Shown: positions 1 through 5,288 of the stretch, in pieces
Layout of the letters: each line of letters begins with the position of its first letter
Numbering within the stretch: position 1 is the stretch's first letter
Origin: Symbiobacteriaceae bacterium
GTDB taxonomy: Bacteria; Bacillota_E; Symbiobacteriia; Symbiobacteriales; Symbiobacteriaceae
Direction of reading: 5' to 3'
Assembly (NCBI GenBank): GCA_027356675.1
Contig: DAHVXO010000036.1
Location: 1-7,033, forward strand
DNA: 7,033 bases
The notes under the pieces: model-generated
Seen by the model: the letters and a program-made list of their open reading frames with translations, nothing else
Database searches by the model: none
What the model was told of the DNA's origin: nothing
Program-made: the position numbers and the translations under genes

Positions 1-137
1 TGCAACTGCTGGGGCAGGCCGGACGCCGTGGTGAGGTGCTCCGGCGTTACCGCCGCCTGGCGCGCTGGCTCAGAGCCGAACTGGGAGTGGACCCGGCGCC
101 GGAGACCAAGCGGCTGGTGCGCCTGCTGTTGTCCTGA
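1..137 (+). CDS. C-terminal end of a regulator with a bacterial transcriptional activator domain (BTAD), partial
   Basis: The reading frame entered at base 3 runs 44 codons to a TGA at 135-137; the rest of the gene lies upstream of the window. The visible residues carry the closing signature of the BTAD helical repeat domain: a YRRLARWLRAELGV core followed by DPAPETKRL and a short leucine-rich tail. In this family the pattern Y-x-x-L-x-x-x-L-x-x-E-L-G-x-x-P-x-x-E-T-x-x-L is highly recurrent. BTAD domains occur in SARP-type regulators and in large multidomain ATP-dependent regulators, where they sit next to a DNA-binding domain. Because the protein stops straight after the domain, the BTAD is C-terminal here, as in many such regulators. 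Its target cannot be deduced. No clear hairpin-plus-T-run terminator follows the stop. Confidence 0.8.
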   Translation, partial: QLLGQAGRRGEVLRRYRRLARWLRAELGVDPAPETKRLVRLLLS

Positions 138-220
138 CCGAATGGAGGTTGACGCCGCACTGCGCAGCGTGAACACGCCAAATCCGCTCCCAATGCCGCT
201 GTGATCACGGGCCCGCTGCG

Positions 221-291
221 CTACGCATACCTTAGAGGTGGGAACATCGGTGAGGGCGCCTGCGAACCCCACGGAAGCCCTCGCTGCGTAG
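221..291 (+). promoter_or_regulatory. Foldable leader upstream of the amidase, possible structured RNA
   Basis: The 179 bases between the upstream stop and the amidase start contain nested inverted repeats. CTACGCA (221-227) is perfectly complementary to TGCGTAG (285-291). Inside it, 250-257 pairs with 277-284 over eight positions including one G-U pair. GTGGG at 238-242, in the left single-stranded arm, is complementary to CCCAC at 268-272 in the inner loop, which would make a pseudoknot. The fold ends 9 bases before the ribosome binding site. I could not match it to a known riboswitch class, and no convincing promoter is visible upstream, so a transcribed leader is inferred. Confidence 0.4.
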
Positions 292-300
292 AGTGGTACC

Positions 301-308
301 AAGGGAGG
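301..308 (+). promoter_or_regulatory. Ribosome binding site that decides the amidase start
   Basis: AAGGGAGG lies 8 bases upstream of the GTG at 317. An earlier in-frame GTG at 293 would place this motif inside the coding region and has no comparable site of its own, so 317 is preferred. Confidence 0.8.
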
Positions 309-316
309 CTGTCACG

Positions 317-1213
317 GTGATTGCCTATGTGGGGATTGCAACGATCCATGGGCCATCCGGGTACCGGCATCCCGTGTACGAAGGTTCTTACGGAAGGGGC
401 GCTAACCTCGGGTACCTCATCAGCGGTGGCTATGTCCCTCATTTCCGCGCCACCAACGATCGCACATGGCTGGAGGTGACCCTTCATAGCGGTATCACCG
501 GGTGGATTCGCAATGATCCGGCGCACGTGACCGTGGTCCTTCCGGATCCCAACGTCGTGACGATCTGCGTGGATCCGGGGCATGGCGGCACGGACAACGG
601 GGCGCGCGCCTTCGGGCTGGTGGAAAAGGACATCAACTTCGACGTCGCCTTCTGGAAGCTCTACCCGAAGCTGGCCGCTGACGCCCGAATTGGCCGGGTC
701 TGGTACACCCGCAACGGTGACTACGACGTCAGCCTGCGGTACCGCTGGGACTTGGCCAACGCATCGGGCTGCAACCTCTTTCTGAGCGTACACACCAATT
801 GGCACCCTGATCCGACCGTCCGCGGCACAGAGACCTACTTCAAGTGCGGATCGGAGGCGACCGACGAACAGAAGGAGCGATCGCAGCGGGCCGCCTGCCT
901 GATCGCCGGCAGCGTCCTCAGCCAGATCAAACAATGGGGCAGCGTCAACTGTCCGCCAACGGACCGGGGGCTGATCTGCCGGCTTCTGAGCCGGGAGGAG
1001 CCGGTCAGCTACTACTACGTGCTGGAAAACACGCACAGACCGGCCGTTCTCCTCGAGATGGCGTACATGAGCAACCGGGGCGAAGCCTACTGCCTGGCTA
1101 GCAGCATATTCCGCAAGTTCGTGGCCCAGGGGATCTACGATGGCATCACCGCCGCCCTATTCACAGAGCAGCCTGGCACCGAATGCAGGGTCAGCACGAT
1201 GTACTCGCTCTGA
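317..1213 (+). CDS. N-acetylmuramoyl-L-alanine amidase (Amidase_3 family) with N-terminal SH3-like region
   Basis: A zinc hydrolase that cleaves the bond between N-acetylmuramic acid and the peptide stem of peptidoglycan. Using the GTG at 317, the protein has 298 residues. Residues 1-75 look like a bacterial SH3-type wall-binding fold (short beta strands, closing with a TGWIRNDPAHV stretch). The catalytic domain begins near residue 80 with the motif VDPGHGG. Expected zinc ligands are H89 (DPGHGG), E103 (VEKD) and H159 (SVHTN), and the catalytic glutamate is E247 (VLLEMAYMSN). The GTETYF motif that follows the second histidine in this family is also present. All key residues are intact. The N-terminus has no recognisable signal peptide or membrane segment, which is unusual for a wall hydrolase and raises the possibility of lysis-type, mother-cell or non-classical release. 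It stands alone, 78 bases before manA. Family assignment is firm; the physiological role is not. Confidence 0.9.
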   Translation: MIAYVGIATIHGPSGYRHPVYEGSYGRGANLGYLISGGYVPHFRATNDRTWLEVTLHSGITGWIRNDPAHVTVVLPDPNVVTICVDPGHGGTDNGARAFGLVEKDINFDVAFWKLYPKLAADARIGRVWYTRNGDYDVSLRYRWDLANASGCNLFLSVHTNWHPDPTVRGTETYFKCGSEATDEQKERSQRAACLIAGSVLSQIKQWGSVNCPPTDRGLICRLLSREEPVSYYYVLENTHRPAVLLEMAYMSNRGEAYCLASSIFRKFVAQGIYDGITAALFTEQPGTECRVSTMYSL

Positions 1214-1254
1214 ACTTTTGTGCTCGAAACAGGATTTGCAGGTCCAGTTGCCCA

Positions 1255-1278
1255 AATATGCTTACCATGAAGCGTATT
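1255..1278 (+). promoter_or_regulatory. Hairpin abutting the manA ribosome binding site
   Basis: AATATGCTT (1255-1263) pairs with AAGCGTATT (1270-1278) over nine positions, one of them a G-U pair, around a six-base loop. The last paired base is directly followed by the GGAGG of manA (1279-1283). It could be an RNA hairpin affecting ribosome access or mRNA stability, or an operator palindrome in DNA. There is no T-run after it, so it is not a typical terminator for the amidase gene. Confidence 0.5.
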
Positions 1279-1283
1279 GGAGG
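1279..1283 (+). promoter_or_regulatory. Ribosome binding site that decides the manA start
   Basis: GGAGG sits 8 bases upstream of the ATG at 1292. The in-frame TTG at 1277 overlaps this motif and is not a plausible start. Confidence 0.85.
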
Positions 1284-1291
1284 CAACAATC

Positions 1292-2284
1292 ATGCCAGAC
1301 CTCTATCCACTGATCCTGGAACCGCTCTTCAAGGAGCGTGTCTGGGGCGGCCGTAGACTTGAGCGGTTCTTTGGGGCTGCTCTTCCACCCGGCCCGATCG
1401 GGGAGGCCTGGGTGCTGGGGGAGCATGGGCAGGACACGAACGTGGTGATGAACGGACCCTTGGCCGGCCAGACTCTGACCCAACTGCGGCGGGACTATGG
1501 TCCGGCCATGCTGGGGACCGGTGGCACTACTGGCCCCGGCGGCCGCCTGCCGATCCTGATCAAACTGCTGGATGCGCGTGCGGACTTGAGCGTGCAGGTG
1601 CACCCGGGCAACTCCTATGAAGGGCTCTCCCCGGGGGAGACGGGCAAAACCGAAATGTGGTACGTCCTGGAGGCCGACCCCGGTGCGGAGATCGTCTACG
1701 GTCTCCAGGAGGGCGTGACCCAACCCGTCCTTGCAGGCGCCCTTAGCACCGGGCAGGTGAGGGAATGCCTGAGGCGTGTGCGGGTCTCCGCCGGCGACGC
1801 CTTGTATGTGCCGGCCGGTACCGTCCACGCCCTGGGGTCGGGCGTGGTGGTTGCCGAAGTACAGCAGAGCTCCGATACGACCTACAGGCTCTACGACTAC
1901 GATCGGCTTGGCCTGGACGGGAAACCCCGCGCATTGCACCTGGAGCATGCACTGCGCGTAACCAGCTATGAGGCCCCCGGACAGGTGATCCGTCCCCGGC
2001 GAGTCCCGCCAAACCACTGGAAATCTCTGGTTCACTGTCCATTCTTCCATGTGGACCGAGCCAGGTGTGAGGGCCCCTTACTGCAGCGCACGAATAACGT
2101 GAGCTTCGACGCACTATTGGTCTGCAGCGGACAGGGTGCGATCGCCTGGAACGGGGGGCGCGCAGCGATGAGCGGCGGTCAGGCAGTCCTGGTGCCTGCG
2201 AATCTAGGGGTCTACGAAGTGGAAGGCAACACGGAGCTATTGCGAGTGCGAGTGCCGGACAGAAGCGAGGGATCAGGCGGTTAG
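1292..2284 (+). CDS. manA: Mannose-6-phosphate isomerase, class I (phosphomannose isomerase)
   Basis: A cytoplasmic zinc enzyme interconverting fructose 6-phosphate and mannose 6-phosphate. It feeds GDP-mannose for polysaccharide or glycan synthesis, or brings mannose into glycolysis. The 330-residue length fits the short bacterial class I type. Visible hallmarks are the N-terminal LEPLFKERVWGG motif, then LLDARADLSVQVHP with zinc ligands Q102 and H104, KTEMWYVLEA with ligand E121, and VPAGTVHALG with ligand H179. The catalytic-arginine segment TYRLYDYDR (R199) also matches. The C-terminal part (about 240-325) is the second cupin-like domain. The start is ATG 1292, set by GGAGG 8 bases upstream. 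It is 78 bases downstream of the amidase and convergent with the response regulator gene, so probably monocistronic. Family assignment is firm; the in vivo direction of flux cannot be told. Confidence 0.95.
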   Translation: MPDLYPLILEPLFKERVWGGRRLERFFGAALPPGPIGEAWVLGEHGQDTNVVMNGPLAGQTLTQLRRDYGPAMLGTGGTTGPGGRLPILIKLLDARADLSVQVHPGNSYEGLSPGETGKTEMWYVLEADPGAEIVYGLQEGVTQPVLAGALSTGQVRECLRRVRVSAGDALYVPAGTVHALGSGVVVAEVQQSSDTTYRLYDYDRLGLDGKPRALHLEHALRVTSYEAPGQVIRPRRVPPNHWKSLVHCPFFHVDRARCEGPLLQRTNNVSFDALLVCSGQGAIAWNGGRAAMSGGQAVLVPANLGVYEVEGNTELLRVRVPDRSEGSGG

Positions 2285-2309
2285 GCATCAAGGCCATCAT
2301 CTTCCCGGT

Positions 2310-2975
2310 CTACTGCTCGTTGGGCGCCGGCGGCGGAACGAGACCGTGGCGGACGGCATAGGTGGCCCCCTCCACCCGGTTCTTCAGGTGCAGCTTCTCC
2401 AGGCTGTTGCGCAGGTGGTTGCGGACGGTGTGATCGCTCAGCCCCAGTGCCGCCGCCACCTGCTTATCCGTCATTCCCTGGGCAACCAGGGCCAGGACCT
2501 CGTGCTCGCGGGGCGTCAGCTCGTCCTCGGCCCGGGGCGGGGCGTCGGCCCGACGGGCGAACTCGTTGATAATGCGGGTCGCCGCCCCCGGCGAGATGGA
2601 GGCCTCCCCCCTTGCCGCCGCCTTGACCATCTCGGTCAGCTCGCGGGGGCCGATCCGCTTCAGGAGGTAGCCCTGGGCGCCGCTCTTGATGGCGTTGAAC
2701 AGGTTCTGGTCGTCCTCGGAGACCGTCAGAATCACCACCCGGATCTCAGGCAGGTCCTGGCGGACAAGGCGCGTGGCGGTGATCCCGTCACAGCCCGGCA
2801 TGTAGATGTCCATGAGGAGGACGTCCGGCCGCAGCTGTCGTGCCAGGGTGAGGGCCTCCAGCCCGTCGGCGGCCTCCCCGACCACCTCCAAGCCCTGGTC
2901 GCTCTCCAGAAGCCGGGCAATGCCCTTTCGCACCAGCGTGTGATCATCTGCCAGCAGGACTCTGATCTTCGCCAA
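2310..2975 (-). CDS. NarL/DegU-family two-component response regulator
   Basis: A 221-residue cytoplasmic DNA-binding regulator, partner of the histidine kinase encoded immediately upstream. Residues 1-120 are a receiver domain: acidic pair D10/D11, phospho-accepting D56 in LLMDIYMPG, switch threonine T84 in VVILTVSEDD, and conserved lysine K106 in YLLKRIGP. A linker leads to a LuxR-type helix-turn-helix at about 152-212 (LTPREHEVLALVAQGMTDKQ, then LSDHTVRNHLRNSLEKLHLK). All signalling residues are intact. The start is a TTG behind AGGAGGGAGGG; longer in-frame versions would add 41 residues of non-receiver sequence. The start lies 32 bases inside the kinase gene, implying translational coupling. 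Likely targets are its own operon and the divergent respiratory-type operon, which is inference from position. It resembles LiaR, DegU and NarL equally, so no symbol is given. Confidence 0.93.
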   Translation of the reverse strand: MAKIRVLLADDHTLVRKGIARLLESDQGLEVVGEAADGLEALTLARQLRPDVLLMDIYMPGCDGITATRLVRQDLPEIRVVILTVSEDDQNLFNAIKSGAQGYLLKRIGPRELTEMVKAAARGEASISPGAATRIINEFARRADAPPRAEDELTPREHEVLALVAQGMTDKQVAAALGLSDHTVRNHLRNSLEKLHLKNRVEGATYAVRHGLVPPPAPNEQ

Positions 2976-5058
2976 TGGCCAGCCCTCCCTCCTGTGTTGG
3001 AATCCGGACGCGGACTCGTGTGCCGCTGCCTCTGCTCGACTGGATTTCAAGCGTGCCACCAACGCTCTCTGCCCGCTCCCGCATCGTCTTGAGGCCAAAG
3101 GAGCGATGGGCCGGACCCTGCGCCGGCAGAGCGAAGCCGGCGCCGTCGTCCTGGACGATCACCTCCATCCAACCAGCCGCCACCGTCGCTGTGACCGCCA
3201 CGCGCGTGGCCCCGGCGTGCTTGGAGACATTAGCGAGGGCCTCCTGAATCACCCGGACCAGCTGCGTTTCCGCCTCGGCCTTCAGGGGGGCGCCGGCGAC
3301 GGCATCGGCGGAGAGCTCCACCGCGATGCCGGTCCGGCCGGTAAAGTCCCTTACGCACCCGGCGATGACCGAAGGCAACGGGTCCCGGCCGTCCCGGTCG
3401 GCCCGCAGGCTGTAGATGGATTCCCGGGCCTCGTCAAAGGCGATCGAAGCTACGCCGGAGAGAGAGAGAAGCTCCTCCCGCATCTGCGCCGGAGTCAGGG
3501 ACGGCATCACGTCCTGCATCAGTTCCAATTGCGAGTACAGGTAGCTGAGCGACTGCGTGACGCTGTCGTGCAGGTCCCGGGCGATTCGCTCCCGCTCAGC
3601 GTAGACCGCAAGGCGGCGGGACTGCTCCTCCAGTCGTTCGTGGTCCAGGGCAAGTGCAACCAGAGTGGCCAGACCCGGCAGGAGTCCGGGCTCCCGCTCC
3701 GCTGTCGCGCGGGCGTCTGCACCCGTCACGCAAAGGCGGCCTGGCGCCATCCCCGCGACGGCGATCCCGGCGCTTACCGAGTCCGTCAGATCCAGCGTAC
3801 CCCACGCTGGCCCACCCGCCGGGGAGACCGCCACCGGGTTCAGGGGCCCATCCGGCGTCTCGGCCAGGCAGATGGCCGCCGCCGTCCCGCCCAGCAACTC
3901 CCGGGTCCGCTCAACGATGGCCTGCAGCCCCCCGCCCCCGTCCGCCGGCCGAAGGATCTCCTGGCTTACGGCGTAGAGTGCCCCGGTCTCCTCCTTCAAC
4001 CGCAGCGCCTCTGCCAGCGCCAGGCTCAGTTCGGCCTGGGAGTCGCGGACCCGCTCACGCATGGTCTCAAAGGCCTGTCCCAGCAAGCCCACCTCGTCGT
4101 TGCGCTGGATCTGCGCCATCGGTGTCGAGAGATCGCCGGCAGCCATGCGCCGAGCCTGGGCCGTCAGCCGGGAGAGCGGCCTTGTGAGCGCCCCGGTATC
4201 CCACCAGGCGAACAGAATCACCAGCATCCCCGCCACAAGTCCCAACAGCAGGGTGCGGTGCAGGAGCTGCACCCTGGCGGTCAGGGCCATGGTTACGGGT
4301 TCGCCGAACAGCATGCCCCAACCGGTGCCGCCGACTGGGGCGTAAGCCATCATGTGCACCTCTGTGCCACCCGTCTGGCCCACGGTGGGGACCCCGGCCT
4401 TGATCACCTGGGCAACCCATTCCAGATGTTCATCGCGCGTGTACTTGATTGCCGCCGCAGTGGACTCCAACACCCAGCCGTCGTGATCCACCACCGCGGC
4501 GTGGCCCTGTGGGCCAGGCAGGGGCGGAAACCGCTTGAGGACGCCAGCTTGCAGATCGGCCACGGCAATCAGGAAACCACCCCCGTTGACCTGCGTCGCG
4601 AAGGTGACCACGGGGCGTCCGTCTGCCCCATGCAAGAGCCCGGAGAGGCGGCTGAGGTCGCCCGTAGGCGGAAGGACGCCAGCCAGTTCTGCGGGTAAGC
4701 TCAGGCCCGGGATGCTCCGTGGGGCGGCAGCGCGCACCCGTGCGCCCGGCCCCAGCCAGACGAGGCCGTGGGTGAAGACCTGCAGCCGCGACAGTGCATC
4801 TGTGATCGATTCGTCCGGCGACCCCCCGCCGGATATCTCCACAGCCAGGTGTCGGATCAACCGCTGGTCCGCGGCGACCATTGCCTGCAGATAGTCGGCA
4901 CTGTTGCTCACATCGCTCTGCCAGTCAGTCAGCATCGCCTGCGTGGCATTGCCGACAATCTGGATCGAGAACAGCGTCATGACCCCCAGGATTGCCGCCA
5001 ACCCGAAGGCCGTGTAGAGCATGATCCGGGTTCGCAGGCTCCGGTGCAGGCGCTTCAT
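2944..5058 (-). CDS. Membrane sensor histidine kinase (dCache-like sensor, HAMP, GAF, HisKA_3, HATPase)
   Basis: A 704-residue sensor kinase of the NarX/LiaS/DegS class. Residues 11-35 form a first membrane segment. About 40-260 is an extracytoplasmic sensing region; its distal part (AAVVDHDGWVLEST, then YAPVGGTGWGMLFGEP) resembles a double-Cache fold. A second membrane segment spans about 267-287, followed by HAMP (about 288-343), a GAF-like domain (about 360-472) and a short coiled coil. The dimerisation/phosphoacceptor motif is ERERIARDLHDSVTQSLS with H497. The ATPase domain shows the N box QEALANVSKHA (N610), DDGAGF (637-642) and FGLKTMRERAESVGG. All catalytic motifs are intact. ATG 5058 has GGGAGGT 7 bases upstream. 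The ligand is unknown: Cache domains commonly bind small molecules outside the cell, and the GAF domain may add a cytoplasmic input. I see no cysteine cluster of the NreB type. It is transcribed divergently from the cupredoxin operon. Confidence 0.93.
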   Translation of the reverse strand: MKRLHRSLRTRIMLYTAFGLAAILGVMTLFSIQIVGNATQAMLTDWQSDVSNSADYLQAMVAADQRLIRHLAVEISGGGSPDESITDALSRLQVFTHGLVWLGPGARVRAAAPRSIPGLSLPAELAGVLPPTGDLSRLSGLLHGADGRPVVTFATQVNGGGFLIAVADLQAGVLKRFPPLPGPQGHAAVVDHDGWVLESTAAAIKYTRDEHLEWVAQVIKAGVPTVGQTGGTEVHMMAYAPVGGTGWGMLFGEPVTMALTARVQLLHRTLLLGLVAGMLVILFAWWDTGALTRPLSRLTAQARRMAAGDLSTPMAQIQRNDEVGLLGQAFETMRERVRDSQAELSLALAEALRLKEETGALYAVSQEILRPADGGGGLQAIVERTRELLGGTAAAICLAETPDGPLNPVAVSPAGGPAWGTLDLTDSVSAGIAVAGMAPGRLCVTGADARATAEREPGLLPGLATLVALALDHERLEEQSRRLAVYAERERIARDLHDSVTQSLSYLYSQLELMQDVMPSLTPAQMREELLSLSGVASIAFDEARESIYSLRADRDGRDPLPSVIAGCVRDFTGRTGIAVELSADAVAGAPLKAEAETQLVRVIQEALANVSKHAGATRVAVTATVAAGWMEVIVQDDGAGFALPAQGPAHRSFGLKTMRERAESVGGTLEIQSSRGSGTRVRVRIPTQEGGLAIGEDQSPAGR
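2983..2993 (-). promoter_or_regulatory. Extended ribosome binding site for the response regulator TTG start
   Basis: On the minus strand AGGAGGGAGGG ends 7 bases before the TTG start whose first base is 2975. The site lies entirely inside the 3' coding end of the kinase gene. This near-ideal site is the reason for choosing the rare TTG start. Confidence 0.8.
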
Positions 5059-5102
5059 GGACGCACCTCCCGCATACCGGTATCTGATTGTCGCGTAGGT
5101 TG

Positions 5103-5130
5103 GCTCTCATTATGTACACTTTACGAGAGC
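5103..5130. repeat. Inverted repeat overlapping the kinase promoter, candidate operator
   Basis: GCTCTC (5103-5108) and GAGAGC (5125-5130) form a perfect six-base inverted repeat separated by 16 bases. Four of the eight further inner position pairs are also symmetrical, so 10 of 14 pairs match over 28 bases. One arm lies in the spacer and the other between the -10 and the predicted start of the kinase promoter. This is a typical location for a repressor or autoregulatory site. Confidence 0.5.
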
Positions 5131-5137
5131 ATGTAAA
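5109..5137 (-). promoter_or_regulatory. Sigma-70-type promoter for the kinase/regulator operon
   Basis: Read on the minus strand, TTTACA (5137-5132) is a -35 with one mismatch to TTGACA. A 17-base spacer follows, then CATAAT (5114-5109), a -10 with one mismatch to TATAAT. Transcription would start near 5102, giving a leader of about 43 bases before the ATG at 5058. Spacing and both hexamers are good. Confidence 0.7.
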
Positions 5138-5183
5138 TGGCACGCATTATTCTGCCCAAATCACTTTGACCTATGGCACTCCC

Positions 5184-5189
5184 TATAAT
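5184..5189 (+). promoter_or_regulatory. Perfect -10 (TATAAT) of the cupredoxin operon promoter, weak -35
   Basis: TATAAT at 5184-5189 matches the -10 consensus completely and stands out in GC-rich DNA. At 17-base spacing the -35 position (5161-5166) reads TCACTT, a poor match; the nearby TTGACC (5166-5171) is only 12 bases away, too close. The combination suggests a promoter needing an activator, plausibly the divergently encoded response regulator. The predicted transcription start is near 5196. Confidence 0.55.
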
Positions 5190-5204
5190 CAACCAGTCGA
5201 CGTT

Positions 5205-5264
5205 AGCGGTCTACGCTGATACCCCGCAGACGGCAGGCGCGGTACAGTGGCAACAGAGACCGCT
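5205..5264 (+). promoter_or_regulatory. Extended hairpin in the predicted 5' leader of the cupredoxin mRNA
   Basis: Four nested helices stack into one arm. AGCGGTCT (5205-5212) pairs with AGACCGCT (5257-5264); CGCTG (5214-5218) with CAGTG (5245-5249), including one G-U; TACC (5220-5223) with GGTA (5241-5244); and CGC (5225-5227) with GCG (5237-5239). That is 20 pairs in 60 bases, interrupted by a C-C mismatch, single unpaired A residues and an asymmetric seven-base bulge (5250-5256). A nine-base loop caps it. It ends 9 bases before the ribosome binding site AAGGAGG. No T-run follows, so it is not an intrinsic terminator. I could not assign it to a riboswitch class. Confidence 0.5.
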
Positions 5265-5273
5265 CCAATGATG

Positions 5274-5280
5274 AAGGAGG
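5274..5280 (+). promoter_or_regulatory. Ribosome binding site that decides the cupredoxin lipoprotein start
   Basis: AAGGAGG lies 8 bases before the ATG at 5289. Upstream in-frame starts at 5247, 5268 and 5271 would place non-hydrophobic residues ahead of the signal peptide and lie within or just after the predicted leader hairpin. Confidence 0.85.
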
Positions 5281-5288
5281 AGTCAAGC

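Noticed and set aside
142..204. A 20-codon open frame after the BTAD gene
   Set aside because: No ribosome binding site precedes it, and nothing in the peptide suggests function.
201..215. Two overlapping eight-base palindromes, GTGATCAC and CGGGCCCG
   Set aside because: Short palindromes are common in GC-rich DNA. No promoter or repeat copy nearby gives them meaning.
291..304. T-box-like sequence (GTGGTACC) just before the amidase ribosome binding site
   Set aside because: The core resembles the T-box AGGGUGGNACCGCG, but the flanking bases differ. I see no specifier stem or terminator/antiterminator pair, and an amidase is not a usual T-box target. GGTACC is a palindrome that can occur by chance.
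2285..2309. Possible bidirectional terminator between manA and the response regulator gene
   Set aside because: The 25-base gap contains no clear inverted repeat and no T-run on either strand.
3106..4698. A 530-codon open frame on the plus strand, antisense to the kinase gene
   Set aside because: The protein is low-complexity in Gly, Arg, Pro and Gln with no recognisable domain, and lies opposite a kinase with every motif intact. Long antisense frames are expected in GC-rich coding DNA.
5074..5083. Perfect palindrome ATACCGGTAT just upstream of the kinase ribosome binding site
   Set aside because: Ten bases is too short to call an operator alone, and no second copy was seen in the intergenic region.
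5166..5189. TTGACC and TATAAT read as a complete -35/-10 pair
   Set aside because: The spacer is only 12 bases, too short for a sigma-70-type promoter. Only the -10 is kept.
5220..5226. NarL heptamer-like TACCCCG in the divergent region
   Set aside because: It matches the TACYYMT consensus at six of seven positions, but it is a single copy inside the helix-forming leader. No second heptamer was found on either strand between 5059 and 5288.
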